Shown: positions 7,388-14,752, counted from the first letter of the stretch. The stretch is 20,749 nucleotides of DNA from Pseudorhodoplanes sp. (GCA_008933495.1 WBUW01000007.1:1-20749); one strand, 5' to 3'. Numbers and translations: made by a program. Notes: generated from the letters alone by a model not told the origin.

Positions 7388-8356
7388 GTGAGTTTTCTCG
7401 TCGAAATACCCGAAAGCGCCTACCTTCCCGACGCCTTCGATGCCTTCACGCCGGACGCCGAATTCAGCCTCGGCAATGCGCGGGCGATGATGTGGGTGTC
7501 GCAGCTCGCTTATGAAGCGCGGCATGCGCGCGGAAAGATCGCTCCGGTTCTGCAACGATGGTCGCTGGCGTTCGCCGGCATTCTGGCTAATGGCGGACGC
7601 GGTCCGCTATCGCTTGCCAGCACGCGCGGGATTGTCGCGCGCGGACGCGGGGCGATCGTGATCGCGTTTGCCGGGACCGACCCGGTCGCGTTGCCGAACT
7701 GGGTGACCAATTTCAATATCGGTTCGCGGCCGAGGCTCGTGCATCGCGGATTCGAGATGGCGGTCGAGGCGGTCTGGCGCGGTCTTGCCGACGCCCTGCG
7801 GGAGGCCGCGCGCGACCGCCAGGCCGTTTTCCTGACCGGTCACAGTCTCGGCGGCGCCCTCGCCATTGTCGCCGCCGACCGCGCCGTGCGGGAACTCGGA
7901 ACCATGCCGACGGCGGTCTATGCCTTCGGCAGCCCGCGCGTGGCCGGACCTGATTTTGCCCTTGCCTATCGCGCGCACGGCCTGCACGAGCGCACCTTCC
8001 GCCTTGTGCATGGGCTCGACATGATCGCCGCCATGCCGCCGTCGCGCCTGGGCTTCCGGCATGTCGGGCGCATCGTGCGTTGCCCGCGCGGCCAATGCTT
8101 CAGTCATCCGGATGAGCGTCACGGCGACGCTTGCGACGAACCGCAACTGATGCCCACGCTTGTGCGCGGCTACCGGCAACGCGCGCGCGATATGCTGAGA
8201 GGCGAACGCCTGCCGTCCTCGCGCCGCGGGCTGCTCGGCTGGTACCAGACGTTCGTGCTGCCGCCGACGATCGTCGACCACCTGCCGGAGCGATACCGGC
8301 ACGCGTGCGAGGGAACGCCTGTGCTCAGGCCGCGGCCTGACCGGCCTTCGGCGTAA
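7388..8356 (+). CDS. Class 3 lipase-like alpha/beta hydrolase
   Basis: A 322-residue alpha/beta hydrolase resembling fungal-type (class 3) lipases, which hydrolyse acylglycerol esters. FAGTD (94-98) lies at the oxyanion-hole position and GHSLGG (151-156) is the nucleophile elbow with S153. By spacing, D211 (VHGLDMIAAMPP) and H225 (FRHVG) are the likely remaining triad members. No signal peptide or lipobox is visible, so it looks cytoplasmic. A Cys pair (C232, C237) and an Arg-rich C-terminal third are not part of the catalytic core. The start is a GTG at 7388 without a good Shine-Dalgarno and no early in-frame ATG. It lies 40 bases after the propeller gene, and its last 32 bases overlap ilvE on the other strand. 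Physiological substrate unknown. Confidence 0.82.
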   Translation: MSFLVEIPESAYLPDAFDAFTPDAEFSLGNARAMMWVSQLAYEARHARGKIAPVLQRWSLAFAGILANGGRGPLSLASTRGIVARGRGAIVIAFAGTDPVALPNWVTNFNIGSRPRLVHRGFEMAVEAVWRGLADALREAARDRQAVFLTGHSLGGALAIVAADRAVRELGTMPTAVYAFGSPRVAGPDFALAYRAHGLHERTFRLVHGLDMIAAMPPSRLGFRHVGRIVRCPRGQCFSHPDERHGDACDEPQLMPTLVRGYRQRARDMLRGERLPSSRRGLLGWYQTFVLPPTIVDHLPERYRHACEGTPVLRPRPDRPSA

Positions 8357-9215
8357 CCGCGGCGGTATAGTCGTCCATCAATTGCCTGCAGATATTGCCC
8401 GGCGTGAAGCGCCATTGCACGATTTCCGACACCGGCGTCACCTCCGCCGCGGTACCGGTGATGAAGCACTCGGAAAATCCGGTCAGTTCGTCCGGCATGA
8501 TCCGCCGCTCAATCACCTCGAGCCCGCGCTTGCGGGCGAGGTCGATCACGGTGCGCCGCGTGATGCCGTCGAGGAAGCAATCGGCGATCGGGGTGTGGAT
8601 TTTGCCGTCCTGCACGAAAAAGATGTTCGCGCCGGTGCATTCGGCAACGCGGCCTTGCCAGTCGAGCATCATGGCGTCGGCATAGCCTTTGCGCTCGGCC
8701 TTGTGCTTGGAGACGGTGCAAATCATATACAGGCCCGACGCCTTGGCGAGACAGGGCGCGGTCTTGGGATCCGGGCGCCGGTACTCGGCAAGGTCGAGGC
8801 GAATGCCCCTGAGTCGTTCGGCCGGATCGAAATAGCTCGGCCACTCCCAGGTTCCGATGGCCAGATGAATGGTGTTGTTCTGCGCCGAGACACCCATCAT
8901 TTCCGAGCCGCGCCAGGCGACCGGACGGATATAGGCATTCTTCTTGCCGTTCTTCTCAACGACAAGGCGCTTGGCGGCGTCGATTTCGGCCACCGAGTAT
9001 GGAATCTCGAAATCGAGCATCCGGGCGGAATTTTTCAGGCGCTCGGAATGCTCGGCGCACTTGAAAATCTCGCCGCCATAGGCGCGCTCGCCCTCGAACA
9101 CGCAACTCGCATAATGCAGGCCGTGCGAGAAGACGTGCAGGTTGGCGTCCTTCCACGGCACGGGTTTTCCGTCGTACCAGATGACGCCTTCGAGTCTGTC
9201 GTAGGATTGAGCCAT
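8325..9215 (-). CDS. ilvE: Branched-chain-amino-acid aminotransferase
   Basis: PLP-dependent class IV aminotransferase for the last step of leucine, isoleucine and valine synthesis and for their catabolic deamination, with 2-oxoglutarate/glutamate as partner. The ATG at 9215 has GGAGG seven bases upstream and gives 296 residues; an open frame extends to 9359 but lacks conserved residues. HGLHYASCVFEGERAY (31-46), the PLP lysine K158 (LAKASGLY), AECTGANIFF (191-200), LDGITRRTVI (215-224) and the GTAAEVTPV phosphate-binding loop (254-262) are all present. It is divergent from marR. Its probable -35 TTGACA (9413-9408) falls inside a palindrome at the marR start, so marR control is plausible. The 3' end overlaps the convergent lipase gene by 32 bases. 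Confidence 0.95.
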   Translation of the reverse strand: MAQSYDRLEGVIWYDGKPVPWKDANLHVFSHGLHYASCVFEGERAYGGEIFKCAEHSERLKNSARMLDFEIPYSVAEIDAAKRLVVEKNGKKNAYIRPVAWRGSEMMGVSAQNNTIHLAIGTWEWPSYFDPAERLRGIRLDLAEYRRPDPKTAPCLAKASGLYMICTVSKHKAERKGYADAMMLDWQGRVAECTGANIFFVQDGKIHTPIADCFLDGITRRTVIDLARKRGLEVIERRIMPDELTGFSECFITGTAAEVTPVSEIVQWRFTPGNICRQLMDDYTAAVTPKAGQAAA

Positions 9216-9408
9216 GACGTTCCCTCCGCTGGCTGGCATCCCCGCGCCGGCCTGTTTTTCCATCGGGCAGGTCCGCTTTTGCAAGCCGGGCCAAGTCCCG
9301 ATATGGTGCCCTTGATCCGTAAAGTGCCGTGCCGCAAGCCGAATCCCGCTTTCGGGCACGATCCTTTCGTGAGAATGAAACTTTAAGTAACAAAAAATCC
9401 AGAATATG

Positions 9409-9423
9409 TCAATATGGTTGACC
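9409..9423. promoter_or_regulatory. 15-bp palindrome over the marR start codon, candidate MarR operator
   Basis: GTCAATATGGTTGAC has perfect 5-bp arms (GTCAA/TTGAC) around a 5-base centre. The marR ATG (9414-9416) lies in the middle. On the minus strand the left arm with its next base reads TTGACA, with 17-18 bases to TTACTT/TACTTA, so it may be the ilvE -35 element. MarR proteins usually bind such short palindromes and repress their own gene. Binding here is inferred. Confidence 0.5.
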
Positions 9424-9959
9424 TAAATATCTCAGCGCTCCAGTCCCGGCAGGCCCCCGCCGACCGCGAGCCCGGCGCCCAGCCGGAGCCGATATGGGAT
9501 ATTATTGAGCTTCTGTTTTTCGCCTACCGCGACTTCGTCGGTGATCCGGATGACGCGCTGGCCAGGTTCAATTTCGGCCGCGCCCACCACCGCGTGCTCC
9601 ATTTCGTCAATCGCAATCCCGGAATGAAAGTCGCCGACCTGCTCGACATCCTCAAAATCACCAAGCAGTCGCTCGGGCGCGTCCTGAAACAACTCGTCGA
9701 CCAGGGCTATATCGTACAGAAGGAAGGCGCCAACGACCGCCGCCAGCGCCTTCTTTATGCCACCGGCAAAGGCGAAGCGTTGGCCATGCGGCTCGCCAAC
9801 CTGCAGACCGAACGCATTTCGCGCGCGCTTGCCGAACTCGGCCCGGGGGCGCACGAGAATGCCCGCCAGTTCCTGATCGCGATGATCAATGTCGAGAATC
9901 GCAGTCAGGCGATGAAGCTGACTGCGCGCTCCGATCAAAAGCGCAAGAGCATACCCTGA
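9414..9959 (+). CDS. MarR family transcriptional regulator (PetP-like)
   Basis: A 181-residue dimeric winged helix-turn-helix regulator. The N-terminal helix region contains WDIIELLFFAYRDF (28-41). The winged HTH spans about 72-118, with KITKQSLGRVLKQLVDQGY as recognition-helix region and the wing DRRQRLLY (108-115). It heads a three-gene run with a response regulator (12 bases downstream) and a sensor kinase. MarR plus OmpR-type regulator in this order matches petP-petR, described upstream of the cytochrome bc1 genes in Rhodobacter capsulatus, but those genes are not adjacent here. The ATG at 9414 has no Shine-Dalgarno and lies inside a palindrome, which suggests autoregulation and possibly a leaderless or near-leaderless mRNA. 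The inducer cannot be told from sequence. Confidence 0.9.
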   Translation: MVDLNISALQSRQAPADREPGAQPEPIWDIIELLFFAYRDFVGDPDDALARFNFGRAHHRVLHFVNRNPGMKVADLLDILKITKQSLGRVLKQLVDQGYIVQKEGANDRRQRLLYATGKGEALAMRLANLQTERISRALAELGPGAHENARQFLIAMINVENRSQAMKLTARSDQKRKSIP

Positions 9960-9971
9960 GGTAACGGAAGG

Positions 9972-10700
9972 ATGCCGGCAGCGAGCATCGCATCGCACAT
10001 TCCGACCCCGATCCCGGCCGACGACGCTCCCCATCTGCTCATCGTCGACGACGACCGCCGCATTCGCGACCTGCTCTCGCGCTTTCTCGCCAGCGAGGGC
10101 TATCGCGTGACGACGGCCGACAATTCGGCCGAGGCGCGCGCCAAGCTCAGCGGGCTGCATTTCGACCTGCTGATCCTCGACGTCATGATGCCGGGCGAAT
10201 CCGGCTTCGAGCTCGCGAAATCGCTGCGGCAATCCTCGTCGGTTCCGATCCTGATCCTGACCGCACGTCACGAAACCGAAATGCGCATCGAGGGCCTGGA
10301 GATCGGCGCCGACGATTACGTCGCCAAGCCGTTCGAGCCGCGCGAACTGTCGCTGCGCATCGCCAACATCCTCAAGCGCGCGCAGCCGGCGGCGGCCGCC
10401 CCCGTCGAATCCGTGCGCTTCGGCGATTTTCTCTTCCACATCGGACGCGGCGAACTGCGCAAGGGCAACGAGATCATCCGCCTGACCGATCGCGAGCGCG
10501 AAATGCTCCGCGTCCTGGCGGCGCAGCCCGGCGAGACCGTGCCGCGCCTGGCGCTCGCCGGAAACGATCCGGCCGCGAACGAGCGCGCCGTCGACGTGCA
10601 GGTCAACCGATTGCGCCGGAAGATCGAGCGCGACCCGGCCAATCCCCTCTTCGTGCAGACCGTTCGCGGGGTCGGCTATCGCCTCGTGGTGACGCCGTGA
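9972..10700 (+). CDS. OmpR/PhoB-type response regulator (PetR-like)
   Basis: A 242-residue two-domain response regulator. The receiver domain covers about 20-136, with acidic residues D26-D28, phospho-acceptor D70 (LLILDVMMPGESGFE), switch T97 and K119 (YVAKPFEPREL). The winged-helix DNA-binding domain covers about 147-240, with LTDREREMLRVL, VDVQVNRLRRKIE and the terminal RGVGYRLV. The ATG at 9972 follows marR by 12 bases, and its stop overlaps the kinase start (GTGA), so translation is coupled. The kinase encoded next is the likely partner. Targets cannot be read from the window. Confidence 0.95.
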   Translation: MPAASIASHIPTPIPADDAPHLLIVDDDRRIRDLLSRFLASEGYRVTTADNSAEARAKLSGLHFDLLILDVMMPGESGFELAKSLRQSSSVPILILTARHETEMRIEGLEIGADDYVAKPFEPRELSLRIANILKRAQPAAAAPVESVRFGDFLFHIGRGELRKGNEIIRLTDREREMLRVLAAQPGETVPRLALAGNDPAANERAVDVQVNRLRRKIERDPANPLFVQTVRGVGYRLVVTP

Positions 10701-12085
10701 CCAGCCTGGAGTCCGATCTGAGGACGCTGTGGGGGGTGGCGCGCCGGATCGCCTACGCCTGGGACCGCCTCGGCCGCTTCATCAAGCGTATCCTGCCGAC
10801 CGGTCTTTATGCGCGCGCGCTTCTCATCATCATCGCGCCGATGGTCATCCTGCAATCGGTCATCGCGTTCGTGTTCATGGAGCGGCACTGGAACTCGGTA
10901 ACGCAGAAACTGTCATCGGGCGTGGTCGCCGACATTGCCGCCCTGATCGAGGTCTATAACGGCTATCCGCAGGACAACGAGCAGCGGCAATTGCGCCGCA
11001 TCGCGCAGGAGAAGCTCGGCCTCGTCGTCGATTTTCTGCCCGAGACGGAATTGCCGCCGCCCGGTCCGAAACCGTTCTTCTCGCTGCTCGACCAGGCTTT
11101 GTCGGTGGAACTGCGCAAGCAGATCCGTCGGCCGTTCTGGATCGATACCGTCGGCCGTTCGGCGCTCGTCGAAATCCGCATCAAGCTCGACAATCGCGTG
11201 TTGCGCGTATTTGCCCCGCGCAACGCGGCCTACGCCTCGAATTCGGGAATCTTCCTGGTCTGGATGGTCGGCACCTCACTCGTCCTGCTCACCGTCGCCA
11301 TTCTCTTCCTGCGCAACCAGATCAGGCCGATCCTGCGGCTGGCCGACGCCGCCGAGGCTTTCGGCAAGGGACGCGACCTGCCGAACTATCGCCCGCGCGG
11401 CGCCCGGGAAGTGCGGCGCGCCGCCGTCGCATTCCTGGAGATGAAAACACGCATCGAGCGCGCGATCGAGCAGCGCACCGCGATGCTGGCCGGCGTCTCG
11501 CACGATCTGCGCACCATCCTCACCCGCTTCAAGCTGGAACTGGCGCTGCTCGGCGAAGGCCCGGAAATCGACGCCATGCGAAAGGACGTCGATGAAATGG
11601 CGAGAATGCTGGAAGCCTATCTGGCATTTGCGCGCGGCGACATGGGCGAACAGTCGGCGCCGACCGACATGACCGCCCTCCTGCAGGATCTGAGGACCGA
11701 CGCCGAACGCACCGGCCAGCACGCGAGCGTAGAGTTCCAGGGACAGCCGATCGTTACGGTCAAGCCGGCCGCGTTCAAACGCTGCCTCGCCAACCTGGTA
11801 TCGAATGCCGCCCGCCATGCCCCTTCGATCGCGATCAGCGGCCAGCGCGACCACCGCTGGCTGACGATCACCGTTGACGACGACGGGCCGGGAATTCCCG
11901 CCGCCATGCGCGAGGAAGTGTTCAAGCCGTTCCTGCGGCTCGACAATGCGCGCAATCAGGATACCGGCGGCACCGGGCTCGGCCTCGCTATCGCCCGCGA
12001 CATCGCCCGCTCCCATGGCGGCGACATCATCCTCGGCGACAGCCCGATGGGCGGGCTGCGGGCGACCGTCCGCGTGCCGGTCTGA
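10697..12085 (+). CDS. EnvZ-type sensor histidine kinase
   Basis: A 462-residue inner-membrane sensor kinase. A cytoplasmic N-terminal stretch of about 38 residues is followed by TM1 (about 40-62), a periplasmic sensor region (about 63-183), TM2 (about 184-206), HAMP (about 207-258), the dimerisation domain with H269 (GVSHDLRTILTRFKLEL) and the HATPase domain. The latter shows the N box NLVSNAARHA (366-375), DDDGPGI (394-400) and TGLGLAIARDIARSHGGDI (426-444). The H-box has Ile where most kinases have Pro (HDLRTP). It starts with GTG at 10697 in a GTGA overlap with the response regulator stop. The signal sensed is unknown. Its stop lies five bases from the stop of the convergent tetR-type gene. 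Confidence 0.94.
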   Translation: MTSLESDLRTLWGVARRIAYAWDRLGRFIKRILPTGLYARALLIIIAPMVILQSVIAFVFMERHWNSVTQKLSSGVVADIAALIEVYNGYPQDNEQRQLRRIAQEKLGLVVDFLPETELPPPGPKPFFSLLDQALSVELRKQIRRPFWIDTVGRSALVEIRIKLDNRVLRVFAPRNAAYASNSGIFLVWMVGTSLVLLTVAILFLRNQIRPILRLADAAEAFGKGRDLPNYRPRGAREVRRAAVAFLEMKTRIERAIEQRTAMLAGVSHDLRTILTRFKLELALLGEGPEIDAMRKDVDEMARMLEAYLAFARGDMGEQSAPTDMTALLQDLRTDAERTGQHASVEFQGQPIVTVKPAAFKRCLANLVSNAARHAPSIAISGQRDHRWLTITVDDDGPGIPAAMREEVFKPFLRLDNARNQDTGGTGLGLAIARDIARSHGGDIILGDSPMGGLRATVRVPV

Positions 12086-12090
12086 CCGCG

Positions 12091-12780
12091 TTACGCCGCA
12101 ACCGGGTCGCCGTCGCGACCGCGACGACGGCGCGGGCGCGGCGATCCGATCCGGCTCAAGCCCTCCGGGATCGCGCATAGGCGATCGAGACAGCCGGACC
12201 AGCGTTGGCCGCGCGATAATTCGCGATCGAGCACCGCCATCGTGCGCGCAAGGCCGGGATCCTCGTCGTCGACCCAGGTCCGCAAGACGCAGGCAAACAG
12301 CATGGTCAGGCCCTGCGCCCGCATCATTCCTTTCAGGCCGGCGCTGTCGATATCGGACGCCGCCAGCATCCAGCGCTGCGATTGTGCGCCGAACCCGGCC
12401 AGGACCAGCGCAAGCGGCGGATTGCATGCCGCCGACCGCAGCAGCGAGCGGATGGCGCGCTTGTGCGGCGCGAGCAGGTCGAGGCGCCGCATCAGCACGT
12501 CAAACAGCTTTTCGCGCGGCGATTCCTCGGCCATGTCGGCGTCCCCGCCGGACAGGACCTTCAGATCGATCTCCTTCATATAGGCCGCAACGATTGCGAC
12601 CGGCGAGGAGAATTCGCGGCGCAATTGCGAGAGCGAAATCCCCGATGCCCTGGCGATATCGCCGAGCCCGATCCGCTCGAACCGATGCTCGGCAAGAAGC
12701 GCCATGAAGCCCTCGAGGATTTTCTCGCGATCGGAGCGCGCGGGGCCCTCGTCGGCCGACGGCGGATGGATGTCGCTCAC
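12091..12780 (-). CDS. TetR/AcrR family transcriptional regulator
   Basis: A 229-residue regulator with an N-terminal TetR helix-turn-helix at about 17-63. REKILEGFMALLAEHRFERI is helix 1-2, DIARASGISLSQLRREF is the HTH, and the expected Phe/Tyr follows. The all-helical C-terminal part presumably binds a ligand and dimerises. An unusual Arg-rich tail (RPRRRRGRD) ends the protein. The start is GTG at 12780 with a strong GGAGG five bases upstream. No efflux or metabolic gene lies directly beside it: proC is upstream on the same strand (stop at 12869) and the kinase gene is convergent. Target and ligand are therefore unknown. Confidence 0.85.
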   Translation of the reverse strand: MSDIHPPSADEGPARSDREKILEGFMALLAEHRFERIGLGDIARASGISLSQLRREFSSPVAIVAAYMKEIDLKVLSGGDADMAEESPREKLFDVLMRRLDLLAPHKRAIRSLLRSAACNPPLALVLAGFGAQSQRWMLAASDIDSAGLKGMMRAQGLTMLFACVLRTWVDDEDPGLARTMAVLDRELSRGQRWSGCLDRLCAIPEGLSRIGSPRPRRRRGRDGDPVAA

Positions 12781-12868
12781 GGAAACCTCCTGATCGAATT
12801 GGCCTAGTTTTGAATATGGGGGACGATGCAGGCGCTTCCAAGGCGGCCGGCTGCGCCCGATCGACGCG

Positions 12869-13705
12869 TCAGCCGGCCAGTTCGCGCGAGCGTTTGGTCG
12901 CCGCCGCGACCGCCTGCGTCATCAGTTCGTCCAGCGCGCCCGGCGCCATCAGCACTTCGAGCGCCGCCGCCGTGGTGCCGGCCGGGGACGTTACGTTCTT
13001 GCGCAGGGTTGCCGGATCGAGCGGCGAACGATGCATCAGCTCGCCGGCGCCCTCGACCGTGACCCGGGCTAGCCGGACCGCAAGATCGGAAGGCAGCCCT
13101 GCGGCCATTCCGGCCTTGGCCATTGCCTCGGCCAGCAGGAAGACATAAGCCGGCCCCGAGCCGGACACCGCGGTCACGGCATCCATCAGCTTTTCGTCGT
13201 TTACCCACTCGACCGCGCCGGTCGCCCGCAACAAGGCGTCGGCCAGATTGCGCTGTTCCGGCGACACGCGTGCATTCGCAACCGCCACCGTGATGCCGCG
13301 GCCGATCGCGGCCGGCGTATTCGGCATCGAGCGGATGATGGCGGCGTGCGCAAACCCCGCTTCCAGAAAGGCCAGCGTCTTGCCGGCCATGATCGAAATC
13401 ACCAGTCCGTTTTCGGGCACAAGTACGGCGAGGGTCGGAGCGACCTCAGTCGCAACCTGCGGCTTGACCGCAAGAACGGTGACCGCAGACTTCGGCGCCC
13501 GCGTTTTATCCGGATTGAGCGAGACACCCTTGCGCGCCAGTAAGGCGACTTCGTTGGACGGTTGCGGCTCGAATATGGTGACGTTTCTGGCCGGCAGGCC
13601 GCGCGCCAGCCAGCCCTCCAGCATGGCAGCCCCCATCTTGCCGGCGCCGACCAGCGTCAGCGTCCCGGCCTTCTCCAGCGAGGCGACGTTCTCGGCAGTG
13701 GTCAT
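12869..13705 (-). CDS. proC: Pyrroline-5-carboxylate reductase
   Basis: Reduces 1-pyrroline-5-carboxylate to L-proline with NAD(P)H, the last step of proline synthesis, in the cytoplasm. The protein has 278 residues, the usual length. The Rossmann motif VGAGKMG (19-25), VKPQ (80-83), the conserved RSMPNTPAAIGRG (125-137) and the substrate/dimer region AVSGSGPAYVF (179-189) are all present, as is SPAGTT near residue 243. ATG at 13705 has AGGTGA upstream. It lies downstream of ybjN on the same strand, but a palindromic repeat island of about 190 bases separates them, so it may have its own promoter. The tetR-type gene follows after 88 bases. Confidence 0.96.
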   Translation of the reverse strand: MTTAENVASLEKAGTLTLVGAGKMGAAMLEGWLARGLPARNVTIFEPQPSNEVALLARKGVSLNPDKTRAPKSAVTVLAVKPQVATEVAPTLAVLVPENGLVISIMAGKTLAFLEAGFAHAAIIRSMPNTPAAIGRGITVAVANARVSPEQRNLADALLRATGAVEWVNDEKLMDAVTAVSGSGPAYVFLLAEAMAKAGMAAGLPSDLAVRLARVTVEGAGELMHRSPLDPATLRKNVTSPAGTTAAALEVLMAPGALDELMTQAVAAATKRSRELAG

Positions 13706-13767
13706 GGCATCACCTGTGACGGCAGAATCGCGCGACCGGGTCCGGCCACGGTCCGCCCATCTCTAAA

Positions 13768-13799
13768 CCATGGTCCGTTCCGGTTGAATCGGATCATGG
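13768..13799. repeat. Imperfect inverted repeat, part of a palindromic repeat island
   Basis: CCATGGTCCG (13768-13777) and CGGATCATGG (13790-13799) match at 9 of 10 positions as an inverted repeat with a 12-base loop. The unit CAYGGTCCG also recurs in direct orientation at 13747, 13769 and 13795. The GGTTGAATCGG core resembles dispersed intergenic repeats I know from Bradyrhizobiaceae-type genomes. Copy number cannot be seen here. Confidence 0.55.
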
Positions 13800-13846
13800 T
13801 CCGGGCTCGTTGGTTTTTCGGACGATCTTTTGCCGGTACGGCGGCT

Positions 13847-13947
13847 AAAGCATATTCCCGAAAAGTGCGAAGCGGTTTTCGGAAAGATCATGCTCTAACA
13901 ACGATCTAAAGCGGGATGACGATTCGAAGAAAAGTCATCCCGCTTTA
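13847..13947. repeat. Two-hairpin dispersed palindromic element (Rhizobiales type)
   Basis: Hairpin 1 (13849-13894) has outer arms AGCAT/ATGCT and inner arms CCGAAAA/TTTTCGG with a small bulge. Hairpin 2 has perfect 14-base arms, TAAAGCGGGATGAC (13907-13920) and GTCATCCCGCTTTA (13934-13947), around a 13-base loop. The sequence closely resembles a short repeat scattered between genes in many Rhizobiales genomes (from memory, not searched). The last three bases (TTA, 13945-13947) are the TAA stop of the ybjN gene on the minus strand. Confidence 0.75.
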
Positions 13948-14445
13948 GGCCTCGCCAGATGTCTCGAATATCGCCGCGTCGAGTGCCTCGCGCGCGGGCT
14001 TGCCCGCCCACAGCACGAACTGGAAGGCCGGAAAATAACGCTCGCAGGCCTCGACCGCGGTCGAAAGCACCGACCGGCATTGCTCGTCCGACGCGCCGAG
14101 CCCCCCGGAGAGAACCAGCGCGTGCCGGAACATCACCATGCCGTCGTTCGGCCAAAGGTCGAAATGCCCGACCCACATCTGCTCGTTCATCTGGGCGATG
14201 AGCTGCTGAACCTCGGCGCGGCGGCGCTCGGGCACCTTGAGCTCGAAGGCGCAAGCCAAGTGCAGCGCCTCAAGCTCATCCATCCAGGTGAACGAGACCT
14301 GATAGTCGCTCCAGCGGCCCTTGATGAGAATGTTGATTTCGTCCTCGCCCGCGCGTTCGAACGACCAGTCATTTCCGGCCGCCAATTGCTCGACCACATC
14401 GAGCGGGCTCATGCGTCTTACGTCATTGAAGTCTGTCAGGGACAT
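13945..14445 (-). CDS. YbjN domain-containing protein
   Basis: A 166-residue protein of the YbjN/TY3 chaperone-like fold family. Alphaproteobacterial members sit near proC and lgt/ubiK. The conserved core includes MSPLDVVEQLAAGNDWSFER (12-31), DEINILIKGRWSDYQVSFTW and the MNEQMWVGHFDLWPNDGMVMFRH run (86-108). No signal peptide or membrane segment is seen. Biochemical function is unknown; E. coli YbjN has been linked to motility and stress regulation. ATG at 14445 is chosen because the open frame extends to 14706 but the extra residues are not family-like. The stop codon is provided by a palindromic repeat arm. prs ends 307 bases upstream on the same strand. Confidence 0.88.
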   Translation of the reverse strand: MSLTDFNDVRRMSPLDVVEQLAAGNDWSFERAGEDEINILIKGRWSDYQVSFTWMDELEALHLACAFELKVPERRRAEVQQLIAQMNEQMWVGHFDLWPNDGMVMFRHALVLSGGLGASDEQCRSVLSTAVEACERYFPAFQFVLWAGKPAREALDAAIFETSGEA

Positions 14446-14752
14446 TCCGTCTCGACCGCCATTCGGGGACCAGCTTGCGCACCGCCGCCACGCACGACCT
14501 TCAACGCAACCTGTTGTCCCGGCCGGGACAGCTTCTCTTTGACGCAGGATTCCGTTACCGACACCGGATTGACCGCCGGAAAACGAATCACCCGTCCGGT
14601 GACTATAACCGGTCGGATTCTTCGCTCCAAAGCGCAGACGGCGCCCGACTCGCCAAGGCTGTGTTTTGCACAGGCGCTTGAGCGCGCGGCGCGCGCCTAT
14701 CCACAAGCCGCCATGCGACAGGATGACTCAGGGGGCTGCCGCGGCCGCCGGT
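14446..14752. other. Intergenic region prs/ybjN with a 16-bp perfect palindrome
   Basis: This 307-base stretch holds no gene I can support. Its main feature is TGTCCCGGCCGGGACA (14515-14530), a perfect palindrome about 70 bases upstream of the ybjN start. A second small inverted repeat, CCGGT/ACCGG with a 7-base spacer, lies at about 14596-14612. A 64-codon minus-strand frame (14630-14436, TTG start) overlaps the ybjN start but has no recognisable family. The palindrome may be an operator or a chance product of high GC. Confidence 0.4.

Noticed and set aside
7380..7391. Three-codon mini frame ATG CAA GCG TGA overlapping the lipase GTG
   Set aside because: It has no ribosome site and is the end of a long shadow frame. 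Nothing suggests that it is translated.
8382..9386. A 334-codon plus-strand frame opposite ilvE
   Set aside because: ilvE has all aminotransferase motifs and a strong Shine-Dalgarno. The antisense frame shows no recognisable domain.
14436..14630. A 64-codon minus-strand frame overlapping the ybjN start
   Set aside because: It begins with TTG, has no convincing ribosome site or recognisable family, and the 16-bp palindrome lies within it. Overlap with ybjN alone is too weak as evidence.
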